DNA of 64,000 nucleotides from Flavobacterium sp. ACN6 (GTDB taxonomy: Bacteria > Bacteroidota > Bacteroidia > Flavobacteriales > Flavobacteriaceae): assembly GCF_002304005.1 (NCBI RefSeq), contig NZ_MRCQ01000006.1:62001-126000 (forward strand), read 5' to 3'. Within the stretch, counting starts at the first letter, position 1. Each line of letters starts with the position of its first letter. The translations under genes were made by a program, and so were the position numbers. The notes below the pieces were generated by a model. It ran no database searches and was not told the origin of the DNA. It was given only the letters and a program-made list of their open reading frames with translations. Below, one piece after another: positions 1 to 8,098 of the stretch.

Positions 1-593
1 TCAAAACCACGCAAGGAATAATAAGAACCTCCGTCACCTCCTCGGCCTGTAGATTCCCATAATTTCTGAATTCCGGGAACATTTTTCAAAGCATCTTCAT
101 AATTGGTAATCGCTTGTTCTTTCATCAATTCAGCTGAAACGATATTATAAACTTGTGGATTTTCAACGTTTTTAAGAGGCATTCTCGAAACGTATGTACT
201 TTGTTTAGGAAAAGCTTTTCCTCGGTTATTCGTTATAATAACTTCTTGCAATTGTTTATTAGAAACCGTTAATCGTAAATTAAGTGAGGCAGTTTCATTT
301 GCCGTAACAATTACCTCTTGTTCTAATGTCTCGTAACCAGTTAAGGAAACTTGAACGATGTAGTTATTTGGTTTTACTCGATTAAATTCAAAAGCACCTT
401 CTTCATTGCTGATTGTGCCGTATTTTGAATTTTTAAGAATGATATTAACTCCAACAGCAGACTCGCCGTCAGATGTAGTAATAAAGCCTTTAATTTTTCC
501 TAAATTTTGCTGGGCAAAAATAGTACAGCTAAATAGGAACAGCATACAGATTGTGGTACTAATCTGCTTGATGCCGGATTTTGAATAATTCAT
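1..593 (-). CDS. TonB-dependent receptor, N-terminal part (cut by window edge)
   Basis: The reading frame runs off the left edge, so only the first 197 or so residues are present. It starts MNYSKSGIKQ, followed by a hydrophobic stretch ending in FAQQ, a typical signal peptide. Residues about 30-105 form a carboxypeptidase-regulatory-like beta-sandwich (GKIKGFITTSDGESAVGVNI, then GTISNEEGAFEF). A plug-domain start follows, with NVPGIQ, GGDGGSYYSLRGF and a TonB-box-like QEVIIT. The family imports siderophores or other ligands across the outer membrane using TonB energy. This arrangement (front domain plus single-chain plug) resembles siderophore receptors more than SusC, but the substrate cannot be told. 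The next gene is divergent. Confidence 0.9.
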   Translation of the reverse strand, partial: MNYSKSGIKQISTTICMLFLFSCTIFAQQNLGKIKGFITTSDGESAVGVNIILKNSKYGTISNEEGAFEFNRVKPNNYIVQVSLTGYETLEQEVIVTANETASLNLRLTVSNKQLQEVIITNNRGKAFPKQSTYVSRMPLKNVENPQVYNIVSAELMKEQAITNYEDALKNVPGIQKLWESTGRGGDGGSYYSLRGF

Positions 594-778
594 GGTAATG
601 TCTTTTTTTTTTGAATTAAATAGTTTTGTTATTTAGAATAAGTAAAAACAAGGCAAAAGTAGAAATTATTATTATTTTAACAATTTTTATTTTTTATGAT
701 TTGGGTATGAAATTGTTAAATCTGGATTTTATTTCTAATCTAGGGAAGAGTTGTGGTTAAATAAAGTTTTAAAAGGCT

Positions 779-786
779 TAATTTTG
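779..786 (+). promoter_or_regulatory. -7 box of the MFS gene promoter
   Basis: TAATTTTG matches the Bacteroidota -7 consensus TAnnTTTG and lies 20 nt before the ATG at 806. A TTG at 751-753 is 25 nt upstream, slightly beyond the usual spacing. The leader would therefore be very short. Confidence 0.45.
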
Positions 787-805
787 CAGTCTGAAAAATG
801 ACTTC

Positions 806-1966
806 ATGATTTTACCTTTCTTCAAAAAAATTAAAGACACACCCAGAGGATATCGTATTGCAAATACGGTGTTTTTCTTCCTATCAGGATTTGGATATTC
901 TTCTTGGGTTTCGCGAATTCCGCACATACAAGCACAATTACAATTGTCTGAAGCACAATTTGGAGCCGTTTTATTTGCATTCCCAATTGGATTAATGCTT
1001 ACAATGCCGTTTACAGGAAAATTACTGAATAAATACAGCAGTCGTTACATCATGTTATTAGGTGCAATTATGTTTAATATTGTGCTTTCGCTGCCTGGTT
1101 TGGCTGCGTTCGTATGGCAGCTGGTAATTGTACTTTTGATCTTTGGAGCTTCGCGTAACATTTTCAATTTATCGATTAATGCACAATCCCTTGAAGTGCA
1201 GAAATTATATCCGAAATCTATTATAACACGTTTTCATGCGGTGTGGAGTATTGCCGTTTTCGCAGGAGCTGGTTTGGGTTATGTAATGGTAACACAAAAA
1301 ATTGCACCATCACATCATTTATTAGGAGTTAGTGTTTTTATGCTGGCGCTTACGGCTTGTTTTTATCCTATGAGTATTCATAATGAACCTGTACCAGTTA
1401 AAAAGAAGTTTTTCTCAATGCCTGAAAAAAATCTGATTAAGTTTTCTTTAATCTGTTTTGTGTCAATGGCATGCGAAAATACGATGTACGATTGGAGCGG
1501 TATTTATTTTGAAAACATATTGAAGGCTTCTCCAAAATTAACTAGTGCAGCATTTGTATTTTTTGCATCAGCGGTAACTTTAGGACGTTTGTTTGGAGAT
1601 TACGGGGTAATGAAATTCGGAACTAAAAAAATCCTGCTTTACAGTGGTATTTTGATCACTTTAGGATTTGGTATTTGTTTTGTCCTGCCTTATGCTTATC
1701 CCACTATTTTCGGTTATGTTTTAATCGGATTTGGGGTATCCTGCGTTGTTCCGCTGGTATTTAGTATTGCGGGAAGATCATCAAAAATGAGCAGCGGTTC
1801 TGCTTTAACTTCTATTTCTACAATTGGTTATCTCGGATTTTTACTAGTGCCGCCAATGGTTGGTTTTATTTCCGAATATCTAAGTATGAAATGGGCCTTT
1901 CTAATTATGGCGCTTTTAGGTATTCTGATGATTTTTATGGTGAATAAGATCGGGGAGAATGAGTGA
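806..1966 (+). CDS. MFS transporter, YbjJ-like
   Basis: A 386-residue protein with about twelve hydrophobic segments and no signal peptide, the normal size and shape of a major facilitator. The opening GYSSWVSRIPHIQAQLQLSE and the loop GKLLNKYSSRY (the MFS A-motif region between helices 2 and 3) resemble the YbjJ branch of sugar/drug-type carriers. It is an inner-membrane secondary transporter; the substrate is unknown. An ATG at 798 is out of frame and stops at once, so 806 is the start. It stands alone, divergent from the TonB receptor and convergent with the next genes. Confidence 0.8.
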   Translation: MILPFFKKIKDTPRGYRIANTVFFFLSGFGYSSWVSRIPHIQAQLQLSEAQFGAVLFAFPIGLMLTMPFTGKLLNKYSSRYIMLLGAIMFNIVLSLPGLAAFVWQLVIVLLIFGASRNIFNLSINAQSLEVQKLYPKSIITRFHAVWSIAVFAGAGLGYVMVTQKIAPSHHLLGVSVFMLALTACFYPMSIHNEPVPVKKKFFSMPEKNLIKFSLICFVSMACENTMYDWSGIYFENILKASPKLTSAAFVFFASAVTLGRLFGDYGVMKFGTKKILLYSGILITLGFGICFVLPYAYPTIFGYVLIGFGVSCVVPLVFSIAGRSSKMSSGSALTSISTIGYLGFLLVPPMVGFISEYLSMKWAFLIMALLGILMIFMVNKIGENE

Positions 1967-2078
1967 GTTTTTTTGAGGTGCTGAGATGCTGAGGTACTGA
2001 GGTTCTAAGTTTTTTTCTGCTTTTTTGTTTGTCGTAAAGATGAAGATTTGTTGTTGTGAAGTTGTTTTGGATGAAAGA
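1967..2078. repeat. CTGAGG-rich simple repeat between convergent genes
   Basis: The stretch GAGGTGCTGAGATGCTGAGG and its continuation is a short degenerate tandem repeat. Similar GCTGAGG/GGTTCAAAG strings occur at 22263-22300 and 35957-36028, each directly after a plus-strand stop codon. No clear hairpin is visible. Confidence 0.5.
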
Positions 2079-2582
2079 CTAGTATCGTTTTTTCATGACA
2101 AATTTCTCGGTATAAGGTTTTCCTTTTTTTAAACCTGAAATTTCTGCAATCAGCGAATCTTTTTCGATTAGATTATAAATGATTTTGTTTGGAAAATCGT
2201 GTTTTGGATTCTCAAACACAATTTGGTCAGCTGTGGCTGAGGTCATTTCAAAACGTACGGGTAATTCTTTATTCTGTCCCGGAACGCTTACAGTGTAAGC
2301 TAGTTTTCCATTTGCTTCTTCCAAACGAACCTGTTCTGCAAAAACGGTATCTTTTTCGCCCACAACAAAATAAGATTCACCTAAATAAACCGAATCATTT
2401 TCTTTTTTCCATCTTTCTGTTAATTCACCATCTGCCGATTTATTTCCCCATTCGCCAATAAACCATTCGGCTTTTGCAAGATTAGGGTAGGTTTTTACAG
2501 GAGCTTCTGTTTTGGTTTCTTTTTTACAAGAACTTAAAACTAAAACCATTACAACGGAAAATAAAAAGCTTTTTAATTTCAT
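2079..2582 (-). CDS. DUF6265-like lipoprotein (copy 1)
   Basis: A 167-residue protein with a lipoprotein signal: hydrophobic stretch, then VLSSCKKE, with the lipidated Cys near residue 19. The mature part has WFIGEWGNKSADGELTERWK near its start and FENPKHDFPNKIIYNL near its end, then an EKFVMKK C-terminus. The same blocks occur in the gene at 3143-3619 (WLIGNWENTSTEGILAENWQ, FENAKHDYPQKITY, EKFVMVKK), so the two are paralogues. The pattern fits the DUF6265 family of lipocalin-like small secreted proteins of unknown function. It lies in a same-strand run with the membrane gene 2634-3128. Confidence 0.7.
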   Translation of the reverse strand: MKLKSFLFSVVMVLVLSSCKKETKTEAPVKTYPNLAKAEWFIGEWGNKSADGELTERWKKENDSVYLGESYFVVGEKDTVFAEQVRLEEANGKLAYTVSVPGQNKELPVRFEMTSATADQIVFENPKHDFPNKIIYNLIEKDSLIAEISGLKKGKPYTEKFVMKKRY

Positions 2583-2633
2583 GATTCTTTTATTAGAAAT
2601 AGAGATTTAATCAAATATAAAATAATTATTTGA

Positions 2634-3128
2634 TTAGAAGTTTGTTAGGATTTCAATTTTTAAAGCTTCTTTTATTTTTGCAGCAATTTTTAAAGCTTCA
2701 TTCCTATCATTTACAAAATACAAAGTCAGGTATTTTTCGTTATAATCAAATAAATTTATTTTAACTGTTCTTTCCGTTATTGTTGTGCTTGCGCCAGCGC
2801 TGTAGCCTCTTACTCCAAAAGTTTGCTTTACTCTTGTTTCAACTAAGGCAATATATTTTATTTCAGGTAAATGATTCCATGATCTTCCTATCTTCATTCC
2901 ATAAACAGAAAATAATTTTCTATATTTTCTTCTTTCAAAATCTATTTCTAAACCTTCTGTTGAAATTAAAAAAACTCCCCAATAAGCTATAAGTAGATAA
3001 ACTAAAAATAGAATTGGACCATTATCCTTATTAATTAAAATTAAAGCCAAAATACTTGGAATAAATAATAAGTTTCCAATTATATTTCTGATTGAAGAAA
3101 CTTTTTCAATGTAAATGAAGTTAGTCAT
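2634..3128 (-). CDS. small membrane protein with PH-like cytosolic part
   Basis: Not recognised as a named family. The 164-residue product has two predicted membrane helices near residues 15-50 (IIGNLLFIPSILALILI and ILFLVYLLIAYWGVFLI), then a soluble half with alternating beta segments (LEIDFERRKYRKLFSVYGMKIG, YLTLYFVNDRNEALKIAAKI). That layout, two helices followed by a DFERRKYR segment, looks like small bacterial PH-like membrane proteins; this is inference. The gene lies 14 nt after the stop of the upstream paralogue 3143-3619 and 51 nt before the next start, so the three may be one operon. Confidence 0.6.
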   Translation of the reverse strand: MTNFIYIEKVSSIRNIIGNLLFIPSILALILINKDNGPILFLVYLLIAYWGVFLISTEGLEIDFERRKYRKLFSVYGMKIGRSWNHLPEIKYIALVETRVKQTFGVRGYSAGASTTITERTVKINLFDYNEKYLTLYFVNDRNEALKIAAKIKEALKIEILTNF

Positions 3129-3142
3129 TAATTATCTAAAAA

Positions 3143-3619
3143 CTATTTCTTCACCATCACAAACTTCTCCGAACTCAATTTTCCATTCAATTTTCCAGAA
3201 ATTTCAGCTGTCAAAGTATTATTGGCACCTTTCGTATAAGTGATTTTTTGAGGATAATCGTGTTTAGCGTTTTCAAAAACCAATTGTTTGTCAGATTCTG
3301 CAGTCGAAGGGAAATCAATGGCTTTATCTTCATTTTGTCCTTTTACGGTAGCAAAATAAGTTAGGGTTTCGCCTTTTTGAGCCAAAACAATATTTTCAAA
3401 ATGTAAAGTGTCTTTTCCTTTAATAAAGTAAGAAGAAGCGCTGAAAGTACTATCATTTAACTTTTGCCAATTTTCTGCTAGGATACCTTCAGTCGAAGTA
3501 TTTTCCCAGTTTCCGATAAGCCAGTCGGCGATTTTAATTTTATCTTTTTCAACGGTTTCTTTTTTCTGGCAGGAAACAAAAGCTATTATAAGTGCAATAA
3601 GAGTAATTTTCTGAGACAT
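3143..3619 (-). CDS. DUF6265-like lipoprotein (copy 2)
   Basis: A 158-residue lipoprotein: short hydrophobic leader ending IIAFVSCQKKE with the lipidation Cys at about residue 17. It shares the block order of the paralogue at 2079-2582: WLIGNWE near residue 33, a central TYFATVKGQN, FENAKHDYPQKITY and the C-terminal EKFVMVKK. The two copies flank a membrane-protein gene in a probable three-gene unit. Function unknown; probably attached to a membrane facing the periplasm. Confidence 0.7.
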   Translation of the reverse strand: MSQKITLIALIIAFVSCQKKETVEKDKIKIADWLIGNWENTSTEGILAENWQKLNDSTFSASSYFIKGKDTLHFENIVLAQKGETLTYFATVKGQNEDKAIDFPSTAESDKQLVFENAKHDYPQKITYTKGANNTLTAEISGKLNGKLSSEKFVMVKK

Positions 3620-3921
3620 AATTTATAAGGTTTTGATAGTACTAAAGTATGAAAAATTTTGTTGCTGCTAATTACACTAATTTACATGAATTATTTTTAT
3701 ATATATTGTCGATATTGGCCACAAATAAAAAGGATTTTTTTTCACGCAGATTCTGCAGATTTAGACAGATTTAATTATGATTTGGATTATATAAATCTGC
3801 GAATATCTGCTTAAATCTTTTATAAATCTGCGTGAAAAAAAATAGTAAAAATTAGTGTAATTAGCGTTTAAGAAACACAGTAAAAAAATCATTTTAATCA
3901 CTTAATCTGCGGCTAAAAAAA
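3620..3921. repeat. gap with a CAGATTT-type imperfect palindrome
   Basis: No gene is visible. Around 3748-3840 the strand reads TTCACGCAGATTCTGCAGAT, then about 40 nt later AATCTGCGAATATCTGC and finally AAATCTGCGTGAA, an imperfect inverted repeat of about 90 nt. A related sequence is at 53960-54060. It sits downstream of topB and upstream of the lipoprotein gene, so it may act as a terminator; this is inference. Confidence 0.5.
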
Positions 3922-6225
3922 CTAAACACTTCCCCCTAAAATGGAGTAAACCAATTCCTTAGTTGGTTTTTGATCTTTTAATTTTGCTCTCACTTCATCA
4001 AAAGTAACTTTAAAATCACAGCCCGATTTATATTCAGAACAGCCATAGGCGGTTTTCCCTTTTAGTATTGTTCCTTTTTTGCATTTAGGACACAGTAAAG
4101 AATCTGATGTTTCTTTTGCTGTTGATTTCGCAACTGTTTTCTTTGGTTCTAATTTCAGTTTGTAATTTTCTTCAAAACGAATTAAACCTTCAACATTTCC
4201 AGAATCGGTTTTAAAGCCTTTTATATTTACGGTTGAACCCTTTTGAATCAATCGCAAATATTGACTTTCAGTGATTTTTTTATCGGCAAAAACATACGGC
4301 AGTACGAAGTCACAACCCGATTTATATTCGCTGCATCCAAAAGCCGATTTTCCTTTTATAAAATTCCCTTTTTGGCATTTCGGACAAGTTTCTGCCAAAA
4401 TTCCTGCAGCTTTCTTTTTTTCTGGTTTTACAACTGGTTTTTGAACCGTTGCAGCATGCGAAATATTGGCGTGTTTTGTTTCACTTCTTACTTCATAAAC
4501 CAAAGCTTCAACCATTCGCTTCATGTTTTTGATAAAAGCAGCAGCCGTAAAAGTACCTTTTTCAATATCTTTCAACTGCTTTTCCCAAGAGCCTGTAAGC
4601 TCTGCTGATTTTATCAATTCGTTCTGAATCGTATCAATCAGCTGAATACCTGTTGGAGTAGGCAAAACCTGTTTTTTGTTTCGAACAATATATTGTCGCT
4701 TAAAAAGTGTTTCGATAATATTCGCACGCGTTGACGGACGCCCGATTCCGTTTTCTTTCATCAGCTCGCGTAAATCTTCGTCGTCAACCTGTTTTCCTGC
4801 GGTTTCCATGGCGCGCAGTAAAGTTGCTTCTGTAAAATAATTGGGCGGTTTGGTTTCTTTTTGAAGGAAAGATGGTTCGTGCGGGCCTTTTTCGCCCACG
4901 ACAAAACTTGGCAGTAAATCGGGTTCTTTTTCTTTAGCATTCGGATCTTCAAAAACGACACGAAATCCTTTTTTTATAATTTCTTTTCCTGTGGCTTTAA
5001 AAGTCACATCGGCTGCTTTTCCTATAATTGTCGTATTGGCAACCAGACAATCGTCGTAAAAGACCGCAATAAAACGTTTTACGATAATATCATACACCTG
5101 CTGTTGATTGTACGGCAGATTAATTTCTATTCCCGTCGGAATAATCGCGTGGTGATCGGTTACTTTTTTATCGTTAAAAACCTTTGGTGATTTTTTTATT
5201 TTTTTTCCCAAAAGCGGTTCTGCTAAATGAGCATAATGCGTTAGTTTTTGCAAGATGCCTGGTACTTTCGGATATATATCTCCCGGCAGAAAAGTCGTAT
5301 CAACTCTGGGATAAGTAATCGCTTTCTGCTCGTACAAAGTCTGTGCAATTTTAAGCGTTTCTTCTGCCGAAAATCCAAATTTCTGATTGCAGTAAACTTG
5401 TAAACCCGTTAAATCAAATAGTTTTGGCGCATATTCGTTTCCGTTTTTTTTGTCAACAGAAACAATTTCGAAATCACTTTCTTTGACTTTTTCTGCCAAA
5501 AGTTCTCCGTCTTCTTTTTTCAAGAAACGGCCTTCTTCATAGCTAAAAAGTGTTTCTCTATACAAAGTCTGCAATTCCCAATACGGCTGCGGTTTGAAGT
5601 TTTCGATTTCTTTAAAACGATCTACAACCATCGCCAATGTCGGCGTCTGCACGCGGCCGATTGACAAAACTTGTTTGTAACCGCCATGTTTTACGGTATA
5701 CAAACGCGTAGCATTCATTCCCAGTAACCAGTCGCCAATCGCTCTTGAAAATCCCGCATAAAATAAATTATCGTAGTTTTCAGAGGGTTTTAGATTGTCA
5801 AAACCTTCTTTTATAGCTTCAGTTGTAAGTGATGAAATCCATAAGCGTTTTATTTCGCCTTTGTAGTGCGCTTCATTCATTACCCAGCGCTGGATCAATT
5901 CTCCTTCCTGCCCGGCATCCCCGCAGTTTATAACCAATTCGGCTTTGTCAAAAAGAGTTTTGATGATTTTAAACTGTTTTTGAATTCCAGAATTCTGAAC
6001 AACTTTGGTTTCGAATTTATCGGGAAGCATGGGCAGATTGTTCAAATCCCAGCTTTTCCAGTGCGGTTTGTAATCGTTAGGTTCTTTTAAAGTACATAAA
6101 TGCCCAAAAGTGTAGGTTACGGCATAACCGTTTCCTTCATAATATCCGTCATGTTTGGTATTGGCGCCCAAAACGGATGCGATTTCGCGTGCTACACTTG
6201 GTTTCTCAGCAATACAGACCTTCAT
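3922..6225 (-). CDS. topB: DNA topoisomerase III (type IA)
   Basis: A 767-residue type IA topoisomerase that relaxes or decatenates DNA through a 5'-phosphotyrosine. The Toprim domain opens with CIAEKPSVAREI (Glu7) and has the acidic motif GDAGQEGEL near 102-110. The usual DxD reads DAG here, as in the TopB/TraE branch. The active-site Tyr is Y305 in AITYPRVDTTF. SIGRVQTPTLAM near 189-200 and the hinge motif GIGRPSTRANIIETLF near 494-509 are intact. Two C-terminal four-cysteine zinc ribbons (CPKCQKG...GCSEYKSGC and CPKCKKG...GCSEYKSGC) follow, making it longer than E. coli TopB. It is full length and monocistronic. Confidence 0.95.
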   Translation of the reverse strand: MKVCIAEKPSVAREIASVLGANTKHDGYYEGNGYAVTYTFGHLCTLKEPNDYKPHWKSWDLNNLPMLPDKFETKVVQNSGIQKQFKIIKTLFDKAELVINCGDAGQEGELIQRWVMNEAHYKGEIKRLWISSLTTEAIKEGFDNLKPSENYDNLFYAGFSRAIGDWLLGMNATRLYTVKHGGYKQVLSIGRVQTPTLAMVVDRFKEIENFKPQPYWELQTLYRETLFSYEEGRFLKKEDGELLAEKVKESDFEIVSVDKKNGNEYAPKLFDLTGLQVYCNQKFGFSAEETLKIAQTLYEQKAITYPRVDTTFLPGDIYPKVPGILQKLTHYAHLAEPLLGKKIKKSPKVFNDKKVTDHHAIIPTGIEINLPYNQQQVYDIIVKRFIAVFYDDCLVANTTIIGKAADVTFKATGKEIIKKGFRVVFEDPNAKEKEPDLLPSFVVGEKGPHEPSFLQKETKPPNYFTEATLLRAMETAGKQVDDEDLRELMKENGIGRPSTRANIIETLFKRQYIVRNKKQVLPTPTGIQLIDTIQNELIKSAELTGSWEKQLKDIEKGTFTAAAFIKNMKRMVEALVYEVRSETKHANISHAATVQKPVVKPEKKKAAGILAETCPKCQKGNFIKGKSAFGCSEYKSGCDFVLPYVFADKKITESQYLRLIQKGSTVNIKGFKTDSGNVEGLIRFEENYKLKLEPKKTVAKSTAKETSDSLLCPKCKKGTILKGKTAYGCSEYKSGCDFKVTFDEVRAKLKDQKPTKELVYSILGGSV

Positions 6226-6343
6226 TCTTTCTTTTCTTATTGAAGAGCGAAGTTAGGATTTTTTTTTGGTTTGCCACAAAGGCGCGGGGACGCTAAGGTT
6301 TTTAAACTTAAAATAGAATCTGTAATCGAAATCAAAATACATT

Positions 6344-6742
6344 TTAATTAGGAAAAGTTAAGTCAAATGTTGGTTTTTTAATGGAAAGTTCTTGGCATTT
6401 CTTTTCAAAATCAGTTTTGTCAAAAGGACCAAATACAGGTTTGTCTTGAAGAAAGTTTAAGGTTCTTTCGATGATGTAATAATTGGTAACTTTTAGATTT
6501 ATTTTTTCTGTGGAGTTTTCTAAAAGAGGGTGCTGTTTCGAATAAATATATTTTGAATTATAACCAACAGCAAATATATACGCAGGAATTAATATTTCGC
6601 CTTTTTTTATAGATCTGGATTCGTGTAGATCAACCCAGATAACTTCGTAACCATCAACAATAGTATCGCTTCCGTTGTCGTATAAACTGAAACAGGAAGT
6701 AAGTGAAATTGATAATAAAATGGCGTAAATGAATTTTTTCAT
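6344..6742 (-). CDS. DUF3997-like lipoprotein
   Basis: A 132-residue lipoprotein; the leader MKKFIYAILLSISLTSC gives a lipidation Cys at residue 17. The mature part has GYEVIWVDLHESRSI, then IFAVGYNSKYIYSKQHP and NYYIIERTLN, ending PVFGPFDKTDFEKKCQELSI. These blocks fit my memory of DUF3997 proteins; the function of the family is unknown. It stands alone, upstream of topB on the same strand with about 118 nt between them. Confidence 0.55.
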   Translation of the reverse strand: MKKFIYAILLSISLTSCFSLYDNGSDTIVDGYEVIWVDLHESRSIKKGEILIPAYIFAVGYNSKYIYSKQHPLLENSTEKINLKVTNYYIIERTLNFLQDKPVFGPFDKTDFEKKCQELSIKKPTFDLTFPN

Positions 6743-6800
6743 CCGTTTAATTACAAAGTAAAGTTTCGAATTTTATATTCTAAGATTAGGAAAGATTAAG

Positions 6801-6896
6801 CTAAAGAGATCGCGTATAATCGCCTGCAAACTGAGTGGATTGTGCAGCTAAAATAAAGTTGAAAATTAAAAGGAATGCGGTAATTAATAGCTTCAT
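6801..6896 (-). CDS. 31-residue secreted peptide (tentative)
   Basis: The frame extends upstream to 6995, but the credible part starts at the ATG at 6896. It gives MKLLITAFLLIFNFILAAQS, a complete signal peptide, followed by only 11 residues (TQFAGDYTRSL). Either it is a tiny exported peptide or the front end of a decayed gene whose body is gone. No homologous continuation is visible downstream in other frames. It lies about 60 nt upstream of the DUF3997-like gene on the same strand. Confidence 0.35.
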   Translation of the reverse strand: MKLLITAFLLIFNFILAAQSTQFAGDYTRSL

Positions 6897-7112
6897 TGAT
6901 TGTGGTTTAGAAATTGTTTGAAAACGTATTAAATGCTTTTTTTCAAAAGTAACTCCTTTAAAATCAATTTCCTTACGGAAAGACGTAATCATCAAATTTT
7001 CATTAAGATTTAAATATTATGTGCTTTGCTATTTTATTCTAAACAGAATATTTGTGTAATTTTTCTCTCTTTTTTGCTTTGTAATTTTTAACTTCGCCAG
7101 TAAATCAAAAAC

Positions 7113-7232
7113 ATGGAAAAATTAATTGGAGGTTTTGAAATTGGACTTTTATTATGGCAGTTATTTCTTGTCGCACTTTTTGTGGCAGTGATTTACTTTA
7201 TATATAAATTGTATAAAAAAATAATGCAATAA
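7113..7232 (+). CDS. 39-residue single-span membrane protein
   Basis: A short open frame, MEKLIGGFEIGLLLWQLFLV continuing to YFIYKLYKKIMQ. It has one membrane helix (about residues 10-31) and a positively charged C-terminal tail, so the tail probably faces the cytoplasm. Codon use looks coding and the N-terminal acidic start is natural. Function unknown. It lies directly upstream of the promoter of the GreA/GreB-like gene. Confidence 0.6.
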   Translation: MEKLIGGFEIGLLLWQLFLVALFVAVIYFIYKLYKKIMQ

Positions 7233-7259
7233 TTTATCAAAAGCATAACAGTTTACTTC

Positions 7260-7291
7260 TTGCTTTTTTGTAAGAAAAAATTTGTATCTTG
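7260..7291 (+). promoter_or_regulatory. promoter of the GreA/GreB-like gene leader
   Basis: TTG at 7260-7262 and TATCTTG at 7285-7291 are separated by 22 nt, a good fit to TTG-N(17-23)-TAnnTTTG. Transcription would begin near 7298, leaving a leader of about 285 nt before the ATG at 7584. Confidence 0.45.
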
Positions 7292-7297
7292 CGCTCA

Positions 7298-7583
7298 GAT
7301 TATTCTTATCATGGTAACTGCAAATTTTTATTTAGTAAACAGCTGTTTAATGTGCTTGATGTGCACATTGCTGTATTTGCATGATGATACTTTCTTAAAA
7401 AACTCAAAGGAGTTTATTCCTTGTGCCCTGTCACAACTCTAGGCAGGGATCCTTCATTATTTTTATAGTTTATTTATTAAATCTTCAATTTTTATTGCAG
7501 ATATGACAGCATTGAAAGCAATACGCTATTCAGTGAAGAGTTGTATGTCGTAACCAATATAAAATGGAGGAAACAAGAAAGTT
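7298..7583 (+). promoter_or_regulatory. long 5' leader of the GreA/GreB-like gene
   Basis: This leader has a hairpin (AATGTGC at 7349-7355 pairing with GCACATT at 7363-7369), a possible 43-codon frame (7311-7442), and two shorter ATG frames starting at 7503 and 7564. The last of these overlaps the main start. The main gene has a strong GGAGG about 15 nt before its ATG. The length and the upstream frames suggest translational or attenuation control; this is inference. Confidence 0.35.
7311..7442 (+). CDS. possible 43-residue leader ORF (tentative)
   Basis: ATG at 7311 opens a Cys-rich frame, MVTANFYLVNSCLMCLMCTL, ending ALSQL. It starts about 13 nt after the predicted transcript start and ends 141 nt before the GreA/GreB-like gene. 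It has no recognisable domain and could be non-coding. The frame extends to a TTG at 7260, but that lies in the promoter. Confidence 0.2.
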   Translation: MVTANFYLVNSCLMCLMCTLLYLHDDTFLKNSKEFIPCALSQL

Positions 7584-7961
7584 ATGTCACAAAATATTAT
7601 ATTAACAACAGGAACATACGATTTAATTAAAGATCACTTAAGAAGAAAAAAAGTAACAATACAAGAAGAAGAATTGCTGCTGAACCAATTGAAACATGCC
7701 ACTCAGGTATTGAGAAAAAATCTGCCTGAAGATATCGTTTCGATAAACCGAAAAGTAACCTACAAAGACCACATGAATAATGAAGAGAAAACAATTCTTC
7801 TAGTTGGTCCTGAGAAGGCAAAAGCAAGTAAAAATAAAATTTCTGTTCTTTCTGATGAAGGTATTGCCCTAGTGGGTTACAAAGTTGGAGATCTAATAGA
7901 ATGGCCAGCTAAAAAAGGAAATTTAAAATTAGAAATTTTAAAAGTAGAAGAGGTGGCTTAG
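7584..7961 (+). CDS. GreA/GreB-family transcription factor
   Basis: A 125-residue protein with a short N-terminal helical part (residues 8-48, DLIKDHLRRKKVTIQEEELL) and a GreA/GreB C-terminal domain (about 60-125): VTYKDHMNNEEKTILLVGPEKA, then KISVLSDEGIALVGYKVGDL, the family signature. It is shorter than GreA (about 158) because the coiled-coil arm is reduced, as in Rnk-like members. Such proteins bind the RNA polymerase secondary channel. A strong GGAGG precedes the start. It is monocistronic, with a terminator at 7994-8030. Confidence 0.8.
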   Translation: MSQNIILTTGTYDLIKDHLRRKKVTIQEEELLLNQLKHATQVLRKNLPEDIVSINRKVTYKDHMNNEEKTILLVGPEKAKASKNKISVLSDEGIALVGYKVGDLIEWPAKKGNLKLEILKVEEVA

Positions 7962-7993
7962 TATTGTTTCGTCTTTCGCTTTAAGTTAGTAAG

Positions 7994-8030
7994 CATCCCA
8001 AAAAGGTTTTTCTTTTTGGGATGTTTTTTT
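7994..8030 (+). terminator. rho-independent terminator
   Basis: CATCCCAAAAAG pairs with CTTTTTGGGATG across a short loop and is followed by a T-run. It closes the GreA/GreB-like transcript. Confidence 0.85.
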
Positions 8031-8098
8031 AGAATAAAATTTGAGAATTTAGATTTTGTATGAATATGAAGTGTTATGCAAAGCCTCCTTTATATATT

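Noticed and set aside
3922..6225. Loss of the second Asp in the topoisomerase Toprim motif (DAG in place of DxD)
   Set aside because: This form is usual in the TopB/TraE branch, and all other catalytic motifs are intact, so it is not a defect.
7260..7310. Longer version of the 43-codon leader frame starting at TTG
   Set aside because: This part lies in the predicted promoter, before the transcript start.
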